Source: Cerrena zonata (Eukaryota > Basidiomycota > Agaricomycetes > Polyporales > Cerrenaceae). Taken from it: 64,000 nt of DNA. Shown here piece by piece: positions 1 through 11,521 of this stretch (positions are counted from its first letter, which is position 1; each line of letters begins with the position of its first letter). The notes beneath the pieces are model-generated. The model had not been told where the DNA came from, searched no databases, and saw only the letters and a list, made by a program, of their open reading frames with translations. The stretch lies in NCBI GenBank assembly GCA_038087015.1, contig JASBNA010000011.1:868001-932000 (forward strand). The letters run 5' to 3'. Position numbers and translations under genes: made by a program.

Positions 1-611
1 GCGTAATTCTCTTCGTCGCCAGGGATCGGTAGGGTCTTGTTTGGTAAGAGACGGGCTTGCGATTTGGGAATCTTCGACAAACCAAATTCTGAATGTATGT
101 TCCGTCAGTACTTAGGACAAAGACATGCTCTGTTGTTATATTTTTTACCGTTGAACATATCAAGCCATGCTTTATCGACTTCTGGAGAGGGGTCGCCTTC
201 ATAGATAGTCTTGTGACGTCCGAAACCCATGGTAAAGGTCTTTGGCTGGTATTCTAAAGCATCTTGAGCAGGAGCTAGAGATGTCAAGTTATGAGGTATC
301 ATCGATGAGGAAGTGGAGGAGGACATACAGTATAGCACCTGGGGAAATACTGGGTTGATAGGGCAATCGGGTCGCTCCCTGTTCCATAAAACCATTGCAA
401 GACCCACGAGAAGTATCGTTTGAACAAAAATGATGATAAAGTGGACGGAGCGACCCGCTGAGCCAGCTACGGCTCCGACGTGTAATTTCTGTATCTCAGA
501 GCGATCCTCGACATCGTTGCGCTTCTCCAACCCCTCCTCGTTCTCGTCAGCGAGTAGAGGTCGATATTGACTCTCTAGTATGCTGGAGATTCGTTTGGGG
601 AGGATAAGCAT
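1..611 (-). CDS. UstYa-family (DUF3328) oxidase-like protein, partial at the window edge
   Basis: Start ATG is at 611. Exon 1 is 149-611, a 60-nt intron is 89-148, and exon 2 is 88 down to 1, continuing past the left edge. The protein has a cytosolic N-terminus and one membrane segment at about residues 56-76 (HFIIIFVQTILLVGLAMVLW). A lumenal part follows with the family signatures GDPSPEVDKAW and, after the splice, FGLSKIPKSQARLLPNKT and IPGDEENY. UstYa proteins are membrane-anchored enzymes that oxidise or cyclise ribosomal peptides, and sometimes other metabolites, in fungal clusters. Their HxxHC copper/iron-binding motifs lie C-terminal, beyond this window, so catalytic integrity cannot be judged. 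The gene is divergent from the kexin-repeat precursor at 1770, which is the expected partner of such an enzyme. Family assignment is firm; substrate is inferred from context. Confidence 0.88.
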
Positions 612-1403
612 GTTACGACTCGGTACAATGAGCGACAGTTCGTGAAACAGAGGATAGAGTGGTCTGTTAAGAATCTCAACCTGAACCTCCGTGGACAGTT
701 ATCCTCAATCCTGAACATCGTCCAAGAGAGCACGGAATTTCATGCCCGTCTGCACAATTTGCCAAGAAAAGGGGAGAAACCACATCGAACACAATAACAT
801 AGAAAGAGAACGAGAGGAAGGAGTTGAGTATGATATCGATAATTCAATGGATGTAAGGGGGATCATCCGAGGGTACCTACATGAAACTGAATTAGGAACC
901 CAGAGAAACGTCGATCTTTCCAAATGTGATAAAACGTACTTTCATGCCATCAATTGATCACCGGATGTCATCCGGTCAGAATAGGTGCTTCGTTATCTGT
1001 GCAGATTTCTGCAAACATACAGGAAGAGAGACCCATTCCAGACGTCTTGGCATCTGTCAGTATACGGGAACGTTCCTGATTGTAGTACGAACCATGGTGA
1101 GATTGAGGTTAGAATTACACTTGCAAACACGGCAGGGTATCTCCTTGTTCGGTGATTTTCACCGTATTTGGATATGTTGGAATTTCGTGTTTGTACTTCA
1201 AAGAATATTTCACGACGATTGCTATTATGCTTACAGGTGACAATGAGAGAGGAATTCTGTAATTGAGAAAAGTAGTGACAGATGTAACTCACAAAAAAAA
1301 CACAACATTCCAATATTGAAAACGTTGAGCCCATCATTGTCCGTGGCTAAGTCCAATAGATTGCACCATTATACATCATTGTACGAAACTGCCAACTTGA
1401 AAC

Positions 1404-1419
1404 GACCGACCTGTCGGTC
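1404..1419. promoter_or_regulatory. Perfect 7-bp inverted repeat with 2-bp spacer, candidate regulator site
   Basis: GACCGAC CT GTCGGTC contains the everted triplets CCG-N6-CGG, a geometry recognised by some Zn2Cys6 fungal regulators. It sits between the two divergent genes, about 370 bp upstream of the precursor ATG. One 16-bp site could arise by chance; no second copy was seen in this interval. Confidence 0.3.
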
Positions 1420-1683
1420 AAATCCGTGTACAATTGAATATAATGTAATTGAGAGAACATGAGGCCGAATCGCCCTGAAAGTTGACAGTTGCGCATTGAT
1501 GTTGGGAAGGAGCAAGGTATGTTCGCCAAGGGTGAACGGTCATGAATCACCTCGTCTCTCTTTGAGGTCTTGTGAAGACAAAGAAAACATGGCGACGTAG
1601 GCTTAACCGACGCATTGGCAAGGCACAACCGTGAAACTGGACGAGCAAAGTTTCCTTGAAGGAGGAGAAGGGCGAGGTTGAGG

Positions 1684-1691
1684 TATAAAAG
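1684..1691 (+). promoter_or_regulatory. TATA box of the kexin-repeat precursor gene
   Basis: TATAAAAG lies 79 bp upstream of the ATG at 1770, at a suitable distance for a core promoter with a short leader. Confidence 0.55.
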
Positions 1692-1769
1692 ATGGCCAGA
1701 GTAGACGAGTTGTCCTCCAGACTCGCTGTGTTCTGCTGTAAACTTGCGATCTTATCTATCTCCAGCAAT

Positions 1770-2460
1770 ATGAAGTCTATCGTCGCAGCCTTCGCTGTTC
1801 TTGCTTTGTACATCAGCATCGCAGTCACGACGCCTGTCCCAGAGGTGTGTCATCTGTTCATAGTCCAAGAGTGGAATAGCTCAGCTGAGAACGAACATAG
1901 GTCGATGAAGTGAGTGGTTTAAATCACTCGCCTTTGAGTTTCACCTATACGCCACACAGAAGCGAGCCGTAGCTATCAACAGCACTTTCGTCGGGAGCGA
2001 GTATCGATTCAGCTCTTACTCCCGAGGTGACGCAGAGAAGGTAGGCATAGTTGGAGTTAGATCAAAACCAATTGCTTATGCTCTGTATTCAAGCGAGATG
2101 CCAATCTTGTCAACAGTACCTTTGTGAACAGCAGCTATTCCGGCAGCTCGTATTCCAGGGAGGCTGCTGAGAAGGTAATCAACGGTATTATGAACGGGGG
2201 GTAAATATACTCACCCAATTGTATCTGTTATAGCGTGCAGCCCCTGCTGTCGATGGACAATTTGTTAACAGCAGCTACAGTGGGAGCTCCTACACTAGGT
2301 CCGAGGAGAAGGTGAGTTGCCTGACGATATCTTTACTGTACCATTCGGATTAACGATTGCTTAGCGGGATGAAGGGAACTTTATTCGTGATGTCAAGCTC
2401 GATGTGAGTGAGGAGTCCTAGTAGTTTGATGGAGTTCCGTACTAATTCCAGGTTACCTAG
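1770..2460 (+). CDS. Secreted kexin-processed repeat peptide precursor (candidate RiPP precursor, UstA-like)
   Basis: Six exons are deduced: 1770-1844, 1960-2040, 2094-2174, 2234-2311, 2365-2403 and 2452-2460, giving 120 residues. Exon 1 encodes a signal peptide (MKSIVAAFAVLALYISIAV, then TTPVPE). Exons 2, 3 and 4 each encode one repeat of 26-27 residues. Each repeat starts after a Lys-Arg pair and carries a conserved 16-residue block: NSTFVGSEYRFSSYSR, NSTFVNSSYSGSSYSR and DGQFVNSSYSGSSYTR. Four KR sites in all delimit the three peptides and a short acidic tail. All introns are phase 0; three of them fall exactly between the K and R codons. Signal peptide, repeated cores, KR spacing and a neighbouring UstYa gene match dikaritin-type RiPP precursors. 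Alternatives are a peptide pheromone-like or structural kexin-processed peptide. The repeat structure is seen directly; the product is inferred. Confidence 0.82.
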
Positions 2461-2883
2461 TAAACTCCGACGGATTTCAAGACAAGATGAGTAAGAATAA
2501 TGATTTGGGCTATTTGTACAGTTATAAGAGGTTCAGTCGGGCGTACTAGTTCATATATATGAGAAATTGGGTATAGTTGGCACGAAGCATCTCTGCGTGT
2601 AATATTTTGCACGAATGGACATTGTTTTGTTAGCTGGACTAGGAAGTCTGAGTGCAAGAGCTAAAGCGGTGTAACGAACCTTTTATGGGCAGGGTTCGCA
2701 CCACGCCGATGTGTAAGTCCTCCTTGGTGGAGTCGCAACAAGATCTTATCCTGTCTTTTTGTAATCCAAGCAACGGTACAGCATCGGGAGAAACGTATTT
2801 ATACCGAAAGAAACACCCTTGTCAACATCTCTCATTTAACGACTCACAACCGTCACAACCTTGCATTGAATGCCCCATAGAAC
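2461..2883. other. Intergenic, precursor 3' end / OSBP promoter
   Basis: No supportable gene. It contains the 3' flank of the repeat precursor and the upstream region of the oxysterol-binding protein gene. Confidence 0.4.
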
Positions 2884-5800
2884 ATGAGCTCTATCGCTTC
2901 CTCTTCTCATAGTATGTTTAGTTCCACGTTCTATGTCGGTCTCGACATAGTATTAACTTGGACCGACTAGGTGGAGGAGATTCTCTGTTCCAAGTCAAAT
3001 TCCTAGCTGTACTGCGCAGCGGTTCGTCCCATGTATCACCATTCTGGGCTACCCTCTGAACTGTGACTGTTCCAGGCGACCCGGCAAACCTACATCCTTT
3101 CCTAACAGAGTTGAGCAAGGGATCGAGGACCTCAATCGACAACAGCGAGAATGACCTTGCAACTACAGCTCTCCATCTCGCCGTTCGGTGTGGACCATGT
3201 ACGTTCTGTACCGCAGCCTGAGTGACATCACCCATACTCATGATTACCAGGTGACATGATAGTACCCCTATTATCCCATAGATCAGTTTCTCCCAACTCC
3301 GTCTATCCGCCTGGTTCTGGAACTACTCCCTTGCATTTAGCTGCATCGCTTGGTCGAGAGGACGTGGTCAATTTGCTATTAGAACAGCCGGGAATAGATG
3401 ATACCCTCCGAGATAGTCATGGAAGGACATGTTTAGAAGTAGCGAAAGGAAAAGGAACGGTGAAGGCAATCAAAGGTGTGTACTTCCACCATTCTCTGTG
3501 TTACTGATAACTCATCTTCCCGCAGACTCCCGTGCATTCCTAACAGCTTCTTTTCGCTCGCTGCTGAGAACCTACATCATGTCTCCATCTAACGAACGTA
3601 TACCGGATGCTCTTGTCAGTCTTCTATCTTCCCCACGAATACGTCTTGTCGATCTCTCCTACCTGGATGATGCTTCTGGGACGACTTTACTACATGAAGT
3701 TGCAAAGCGCAAGGACCTTCGCGGCATCGAGATTGCAATACGGGCTGGTGCAGATGTGTTCGTCCGTGATCGTCGAGGACGCAATGTGATTGAGAGCGTC
3801 GGCAAAGACGATCGCGTGAAGGTGTTCCTTCGACAATGTACGTCATCGACACTCATACTCTCCACATTCATTCGATAGTAATTTGAATATCGCTCTAGTC
3901 GCCAATCAAGACTCGACGTTGATTGAACCCCCATCCACAGAACCCCCAGAACATAAGGGATATCTTAATAAATACACTAATGTTGCCAAGGGCTACAATA
4001 CTCGATGGTTTGTCCTTCGGAATGGCGTGCTGTCATGTAAGTCGCCCCATTTAGCCCCATTTAGCCCTGCTAACACAATGCAGACTTCCGTCATCAAGAG
4101 GATGAGAACGTTGCCTCCCGGGGCTCAATAGCAATGAAGACCGCTGTTTTGAAAAACACCCCTGGGAGCGGTGGTTTGCGTTTTGAGGTTCACTCCACCC
4201 CAACCAGGGGAACTTCCGGTGCTCAAAAATGGTACATTAAAGCCAACCATCCTGTTGAGGCATCCCGCTGGATTCAAGCATTAACGAAGAGTATTGAATG
4301 GGCTCAGAGGGAAGCTGAGAAGGAACGGATGAGCATGGAGAGCGACCTGTCGAGTCTCAAACCGCCGTCGACCAAAGGTGCTCCCTCACACTCTTCCAGA
4401 ACTACATCGAGGAAGAGTGATGTCAGTGGATTAGTCAGTGGGGCGAGCTCGCTTGCCGAAGACGATGCAGACCACCACAATGATGGAGAGGAGCACCGAG
4501 AGAAAGACAGTGAAGAATCGTCCGTCGCGGAGTCACAACGATCACCCCCTCACAACGACTCGTTTGAACTTCATGGTTATTCGGCCGTCGCTCAGGTCGA
4601 TCTAACGTCACAATTGTTGACCAGTCTCTTCAGCACACCTACCCCTCCTACCGAGGAGATGAAAAAAGCTGTCCTAGATGCCTTCGGTGCTGCCCATAGC
4701 ATGCTTTCGGAATACGTCGGCATGGTCAAAGAGCGGGAAGATTGGTGGAAGGACGAGCTGAAGAAGGAACATGATCGCCAGAACATTTGGGAGGAGAGCT
4801 TGAAGGTCGTTGTGAAAGAGGGCCAAGTACTCGAAGATGAGCTGCGCAACCGCTCGAGGAGACGAAGCCGGATGGTGGACCCAAGCTATTTTACCGCTGC
4901 ATCGGTTTCGGAAATGGGGACGCTGAGAAATAGACCATCGCATTTAGCCATTTCTCCACCCGGAACAGCTACACTCAAGGGCAAGGAGAAAGCGGAAGCT
5001 GAGATGGCGGTACAAGACTCAACTGCGGAGATTATATCGAGTATGGTTCCGGAGACTGCTGAGAGACAGATTCCTATTACACTTCCTCGACCTCCCATGA
5101 TCTCGCCAACTAACACCATCGTCCCTACTCGGCCTCTTTCGATCGCCATCACAACACCGCCGGGAGGTGATCGAGAGTCTATTATTGATACTGACGAAGA
5201 AGACGAATTCTTCGACGCTATCGAATCAAACACTCTGCCACTACTTGTGTCGGAATCACTTGCAAATCCAACGCATCCTGGAACCCCAATAAATGCCAAT
5301 ATCAGCAATACAGAACAATACTCCGGATACGCTCAGCTTCGGGATAGACTGGCCATTACTACTGATGATCGACCACCTATGAGCCTCTGGGCGGTGCTGA
5401 AGAATAGTATTGGAAAGGATTTGACAAAGATTTCGTTCCCTGTGTTCTTCAACGAACCCACGAGTATGTTGCAACGTATGGTAAGTTACTTTCATCAGCC
5501 TGCATGACGTTTTATTCACAGCATGTCATTTCTCACAGGCGGAAGATATGGAATTTTCTGAATGCTGTGAGTTTGCGTTGATGACTGGCTTGAACTTGCG
5601 GCTAACAGTAGCCCCCATTTTCAGTGGATGCTGCTGCTTCTGAACGAGATCCCCATCGCCGGATAGCCTTCGTCGCGGCATTTGCAATGTCCAACTATTC
5701 TTCAACTATTGGCCGTATAGCGAAGCCCTTCAACCCGATGCTTGTCCGTATCCTCTTGATATTTCTTGGCGTCACGGCTGCATACTGACTGTGTTTTCCT

Positions 5801-6938
5801 AGAGCGAGACGTTCGAATATGTGCGAATGGACAAAGAGTACCGCTATGTGTCCTGAACAAGTCAGTCATCATCCGCCTATGTCTGCCTGCTGGGCCGAGT
5901 CACCGAGATGGCACTACTACGGAGAGGTAATTTCTAGCGTTCTTCATGCCAATCACTCCACTCAACATTTCTCTATGCAGGTTGACGCTCAGAATAAGTT
6001 CATGGGTAAATCATTCGAGATTCGCCCGACAGGTGTTGCACATGCAGACCTCCTCTTACCGGAAGAGTGGGCACCTTCTTATCCAAAGTACAAGAGCAAC
6101 TTCGTCAAGGAGAAGGTCGTGGAACATTATAGCTGGAAGAAGGTTACTACAAACATTTCGGGCTTCATTTTAGGTTCACCGACTATCGATCATTATGGTG
6201 ACATGGTGGTACGTATTGACGTTGTCACACGACACGATTGTAAAATCTTGACTGACATTTGTCTAGATTACAAACCATAGAACTAAAGACCAGTGTATCC
6301 TAACATTCAAGCCGCGAGGCTGGCGAGGACGGGACGCGTACGAAATCTCCGGTTATGTGATTGATGCTAATGGCACTGTCACTTACGAGATTGCTGGACG
6401 ATGGAACAGCCAGCTAGTCGCCCGTCAAGTTGGCACTGGTGTCGGTCATCTCCATCCTGATGTCTCTGTCCACGGACCCAGTTCTCCAACATCCACGCCG
6501 GAGTTCATTCTTCTCTGGAGAAACTCCGAGAAACCCACCGCCCCTTTCAACCTCACACCTTTCGCTATCACGTTGAACGATTGTCCTACTACGTTGCGAC
6601 CATACATCGCACCTACAGATTGTCGTCTTCGTCCCGACCAACGTGCCTTCGAACTGGGTAAATACGAACGTGCGAACGATTTGAAGAACCAGCAGGAGGA
6701 ATTCCAGCGTGCGACACGGAAGGCCAGGGAAGAAGGCCGTGCACCACCTCATAAACCTAGATGGTTCACTGCGGAGACAGAACCTGATACTGGCGAACGT
6801 GTTTGGACGCCTTTGAGGGTTGCCGAAGACAAATTAGAGTACTGGGCCGAGCGCGAGAAAATATGGGCAGCGACGAAAGCCGGGCAAGAAGTAGACTGGA
6901 AGGATGTGGATCAGATATTTATAGAAGAGGAACCATGA
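2884..6938 (+). CDS. Oxysterol-binding protein with ankyrin repeats and PH domain (Osh1/Swh1 type), one apparent frameshift
   Basis: Twelve exons: 2884-2911, 2971-3021, 3076-3198, 3251-3475, 3526-3837, 3899-4036, 4084-5480, 5539-5566, 5625-5743, 5803-5926, 5981-6208, 6267-6938. Order of domains: ankyrin repeats (for example TTPLHLAASLGREDVVNLLL and GTTLLHEVAKRKD), a PH domain (GYLNKYTNVAKGYNTRWFVL), a long Ser/Pro-rich linker with a coiled stretch, then the sterol/PI4P-binding ORD including the signature EQVSHHPPMSACWAES. Family members exchange sterol and PI4P at membrane contact sites; Osh1 acts at nucleus-vacuole and trans-Golgi contacts. The exon sum is 3445 nt, one more than a multiple of three. 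The frame is open up to RYVS and then hits TGA at 5854-5856, while EQVSHHPP continues one base out of register, so a +1 base lies at about 5851-5854. The intron at 5744 uses a weak GTCCGT donor. The rest of the roughly 1147 residues looks intact. Confidence 0.9.
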
Positions 6939-7113
6939 ACTTTTTAAGTAGGAAGGAAGGAAGTCTATTGAAGTGTATCGTCTAGTGTTCTTGTACGAAC
7001 TACATACATACAGCTGTTTGTCTATATCTCGGAAGTCTAGGATGGCTGTGTTATTGTTATATATCATCTTGAGATACAGCTGGCGTAAGGTCATAAAAAC
7101 GTGAAGGAGGTAA

Positions 7114-9014
7114 TTAGAAAATACTGTTGATGGAGTACGCGGTTAGTACGATCATTGAGACAAACATGAGGGCGTATTGAGGGATGAGGAATGCAGAGAT
7201 GTGCTCTGCACTTCCAGTACCAGAGTAGACCTGCGTGAGGTAAACTTGCGTCGTTGCGGTTGGTAAACACGAGAAGAAGCTAGATGGCTGTGAGAATTCG
7301 TCAAGAACATGGAAGGATCACGGCTTACATGCAAACGAATCGTAACACCTTGTCTGAAGGGTCAATCACTCCGGCGCGTGTCAGACCTTCACAGATCAAC
7401 ACCCCTAGCACGGGTGTGATAATCAACTTGGCCACAGCCAGCGAGAAAATGGCCCCTAGAGGAAGCGTTCGCCAACGGTTCATGGGAACATTCAGTCTGG
7501 CCAGCGCAGAACCCAAGCAAATCAAGCCAAGGGGAACAGCCGCGGCACCGATGAAAGTTGCTGCGTCTTGGACAAACGCTAATGGAGGCTGACCATCCGG
7601 AGCATTCGGAATAGGCGAGTTCGCGATAGGGACGAAGAGAGCCTTCAGAGGTGTAACAAGTGCCACGGGGAAGGAAATGATGATAGCAAGTGAAGGCGGG
7701 CTGACGAGGGAGGAGAGGAAAGAGCGGATACGTTTGGTCCTCTTCCCCCTGGATGAGGCGGATGACTTGGGACGTTTAGACTCGGGACCATTCGCTATCT
7801 TGATTGAAGGTGCCGGAGTGACGTTGTCCACATGTGTCATGGTATCTGCATGTGTGAGGGTTGGTGCGGGAGAAGCGACACGAGAGATGTTGACTTCCGT
7901 AATGGAGGGGGACCCTATGTGCACATCAGGGTCATGGAAGGCGACGTGCCTCGTGGCTGAGGGGATAGGTTGTCTAATGACGGGTACAGCAGAAGGGGGG
8001 TCATCGATTTCTGTAGGTGTACCCTTTTCTGAAATGGATATCGGGGTTGCGCATCCACTAGATGAGCCGACCTTTTCAAGGTCTTCGACCTGGTCCTTGG
8101 GACTAGGGACACGGCGGCGGCGCAACAGGGAAGGGAATCGTTTCCACGACTGCAATAAGGCATGCCTCCTTATTTTGGCCAGCTCACGGACTTCCTCGTC
8201 TTCCACTTCCGGGCCAACGAAATCCTTCGCAATCAAAGCGTGGCCACCCATAGGGAAGAGTGTCACCTATTGAAATGTCATTAATAATGTGAATGCGTAA
8301 AAAAACAAGAGGACGTACATAGAAGACGAGGATGAAGACCGAGATGTAGGCAATAGACAGATTCTGATCTGCAACCCCTTTGAACGGTGCTGACCCAGCG
8401 ATACTCATTACCACCGAAGTAGCTAAAACAACACGTTTGAATCATAGTGTATCACGTATGTGGTCCATCTGACTTACGAATATCACCATAGTTTCCCCAG
8501 CCTCCAGCGACGTAGATGCCATGCCGGAAACGATGAGGAAGCCAGCAGAATTTCTTGATAACGAATGCAAATAAGAGACCTAGAATTTGGTATATGGCCG
8601 CAACAAGAACCAAAGGTCCTGCATCGAGATAAGCATGAGATGGTGCGATAATAATGCTAGATGATGGTCGCTCATGGGCCAGTTAGGGGCGAACCTAGAG
8701 AGCCAATGTTGTCGGAATTGAAGGCAGGTACGATTTTCGAAAACATTAGACACGGAGAAGCGACGTTCTGGAATGACATCAGTGAGTACCAGTATTTGCG
8801 AAGGCAAAAAAGCAACGTACCAGTAGTAGTTGACCAGCACCCCTGGCAGCAATGACAGGGAAAATATCAGCCCTCGTTAGAATAAAGCCACACCCGACAC
8901 AAATAACCCTGGAAGATATTCAGCATGACTCGAGAACCTTACTTGAGTGTACTTCGCTCACAATCGCAAGAGCGGTCGGAAGGACACCCATATTAACGTG
9001 CCTATTCCGAGCAT
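7114..9014 (-). CDS. Auxin-efflux-carrier (AEC/PIN-like) family membrane transporter
   Basis: Seven exons on the minus strand: 8962-9014, 8821-8908, 8695-8767, 8478-8618, 8319-8422, 7329-8266, 7114-7279, encoding 520 residues. The N-terminal half has hydrophobic helices with AEC features such as GCGFILTRADIFP, NVASPCLMFSKIVPAF and GGWGNYGDIPTSVVMS. A cytosolic loop of roughly 170 residues rich in Ser/Pro/basic residues follows. The C-terminal helices include AATFIGAAAVPLGLICLGSA and end with AEHISAFLIPQYALMFVSM. Fungal members resemble yeast Ecm3-like proteins and are predicted bile/arsenite/riboflavin-transporter-fold carriers in endomembranes; fungal substrates are largely unknown. The ATG at 9014 is chosen because MLGIGTLIWVSFRPLLRL begins the family alignment. 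No defect was seen. Confidence 0.87.
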
Positions 9015-10729
9015 CTTGAGAGCTCTAGTTTGTCTACCAAGGACGGTAGTTTTTGGGGGGAGGGTTTGGGAAAGAATTACCTAGCCTTTATGCCAATGGA
9101 GATACGGCTTTTATACGTATTGTTGGAATACTATACGGATAACCGGACCTCCGCACCGCTGATTCTAGACACAGTTATGATTGAAAACCCGATCATAGTC
9201 CCTGGCTCGGAGCCTGGAGGTCGACTACTCCTCGGAGCTTGACATGCAGATAGTAACACCACATCATTGGCGACGGTTACGTAGTATAAACACAACTTGT
9301 GCATGGTGATGATCATAGTGTCTTGCAAGGTTGAAATATCTCGACCTACTAACGACCTAAGGCTGAAGCTTGAAGATCTTGACAGTGAGCATGTCGGACA
9401 TGTCCTCCGATCATATAAGGGCTCGGAACTTGCCGGTTCAACACTTTTCGACGTGGTATTGGTACCGATGAGACTTATGAGTCAAAGGTTTGAGGTCTAT
9501 CATTCGAAGATTCCCATGTTTTTCGTATTGGATCAACTAACTACTTACTCAGGACAACTGACATGAGGCTTGCACATTCCTATATCATGACGGTTCCATT
9601 ACATAGATCATACGTACACATGTCGCTACACCCTGACTCAGAATGTATTGTGCCATTGGACATTTCCATGACGGGCCCGGGATGGGCTTCGCAGATAGTT
9701 TGAACTACTCTTATTATACGGTATGAACCAATTTAATGTACGTACTTACTCACAGTCGTGTCTGCCTATAGGTCTCATTGGCAGCAGGAAGACGCGCCGC
9801 TCCCAGCAGGTATACTGCTTCTACAAGGCCGCAAACCTAACTCGCCTTTTTGTCTATTTGTCTGATGGGGTTCCTGGCGAAAGGATCGCATTCTTATTCG
9901 AGGCCTTGGTCCAATTCAACCGGCGGCATTCAAGCTTATTACCCTCAGACCAAATACGTGTTTGATGATCCCCCTATTGCGGAGGTGGTAAGGAGGTGGT
10001 TCCTAATACGAAGGTGATAGCTCTTGCTGCGTTGTAGCATTCTTGGAAAGCTTGAATGGATTGCGATTGGACTACAACCTTTGTATGAGATCGGCTCGAA
10101 TGGTGTGTGCTTGATGTCCATCCGCCAGGGTGGAACGGAATCAAATTGCCTCCCGTAATATATCCCCTTTTACTCAATCATTGTTCCCAATAGTGCGTCT
10201 GAAGCTGATACGGGTGTACACGGCTTTGGAAGCTCAGAACATGTATGCTAGACGAAATGCACTATACAGATGGTATGGGTAGGGTTCTTAGTCTATATCT
10301 TGTGCCCTACCTACCCTTGTATCTCCTTTTCGTTGTAGGATATTATGGTGAATTAGTACAAGTAAGTTACATCCTTCCCTTTCACCAAGAACATCTCGCT
10401 GACGCCTGTCTCCACAGTCCCTATTTTACGCAGAAGTACTCTGAGCATCTTACTATGTCACTCGTCTCAAGATATTACGATAGGGCACCTTCAAGACTCT
10501 TGTCACTGTCCTCCCCATAATACACTAACGACATTTATGCGATTATTTATTTCCGCTCATAACTACAAGCGGGTGTGGACGGGTATCATATACTGAAGAA
10601 ATATGGTTCTATCGCTCTAGGAAGCCTTTTACGTCACGAAACTAGGTACCTGTCTGTTGGCAGAATTGGCCTTATAAGCCGTACCGTCGCAATATTCAAC
10701 ACGATCCCCTGTCGTTACAGACTGCAACC
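9015..10729. other. Gene-free stretch of 1.7 kb
   Basis: Small ORFs occur on both strands but none shows splice-consistent extension, signal peptide plus mature domain, or family motifs. I see no RNA gene or transposon end. The final part is the promoter of the secreted protein at 10730. Confidence 0.4.
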
Positions 10730-11521
10730 ATGCCCATATCCCACGCTCTTTTGCTCTTGATACTCACTGCTGTCAAGCAAATTACTGCACAGAACTATGT
10801 CACGGTCGGCTCCCTCGCCAACCCGTTCTCGATCAGGCCTCCATACGTAGATGTAGACTTGAACTCATCGACTGGAATTGCAGTGACTTTGTGAGTTCGG
10901 CATAGTGTTTATCCCTGGATCCGATTGTCTAAGGCTATTATAAATACCAGCGAATCTGTATCCTCTGTGATCCAACAATCAACGTTCGAGAACCCTTGTA
11001 CGTGGGGAGGAGAAGGATACTTCAGCTACAATTACACGTGAGTGGTTTTAAAATAACACACCTTTCAGGCTAAATTCGTAATGCCCTTTTCATAGTGCTA
11101 CAGTATCCACCCCATCTGTGACGATAAAATTCTCTGATTTGCCTGGTCAGCCCCCCTATTGGTTCTTCGATGCCGCAAGCGATCATTGCAAAAGAGGTGC
11201 ATTTGAACCTTTTGATATATAAATAACCGCTGAGCATGAGATACAGGCATGGTATTTGCAGTTAATCCGGAATCAGAGAGCCAATTCAACGATTTTAGAA
11301 CGAGGGCTCTCAGTGGTGGAGTAGCACCTACCGCGACCGTACAGTCTGGTCTCACCAATTCTAGTGCAACTTCTGCTACTGGATCCGCATCCGAGGCAGC
11401 CCAGACCACTGATGGATCCAATTCTGAAGGTGGAAATGATGATGGAGCGATGTCTCTTTCTGCAAGTATGTTTTTTGTTTCGATGCTTGCAGCTATCACG
11501 TCTGGGTGGGCAGTGCTCTAA
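10730..11521 (+). CDS. Secreted, GPI-type cupredoxin-like serine-rich protein, paralogue 1
   Basis: Four exons: 10730-10890, 10951-11037, 11096-11196, 11247-11521; 207 residues. A signal peptide (MPISHALLLLILTAVKQITA) precedes a domain of about 100 residues with FENPCTWGGEGYFSYNYT, PPYWFFDAASDHCKRGMVFA and NPESESQFNDF. A Ser/Thr/Gly-rich linker and a hydrophobic C-terminus (SMFFVSMLAAITSGWAVL) follow, as for GPI attachment. The TFENPC...HC..GMVFAVNP pattern resembles the fungal extracellular serine-rich cupredoxin family. The position of the first copper-ligand His is not His here (SSVIQQSTF), and the Cys usually found after the Trp-Phe/Tyr is replaced (WFFDA), so copper binding is doubtful. 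A close paralogue with the same intron positions lies at 14548-15387. Family call is moderate; the surface-protein call is firmer. Confidence 0.72.

Larger units (their letters stand above)
612..1769. other. Divergent intergenic region, UstYa-like gene / repeat precursor
   Basis: No convincing coding sequence is seen on either strand; the short ORFs lack family features or splice logic. It holds the two divergent promoters. An inverted repeat GACCGAC-CT-GTCGGTC lies at 1404-1419. Confidence 0.5.

Noticed and set aside
742..1337. Several ORFs of 70-114 codons between the UstYa-like gene and the precursor
   Set aside because: They overlap each other on both strands, show no family motif and have no splice-consistent extensions.
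2918..3241. 107-codon ORF on the minus strand
   Set aside because: It is the shadow of the first ankyrin exons of the plus-strand oxysterol-binding protein.
7677..8273. 198-codon plus-strand ORF
   Set aside because: It is antisense to the large loop of the AEC transporter; the minus-strand frame has the family motifs and splice sites.
9030..10520. Short plus-strand ORFs in the 1.7-kb gap
   Set aside because: No signal peptide plus mature domain, no motif, no consistent introns.
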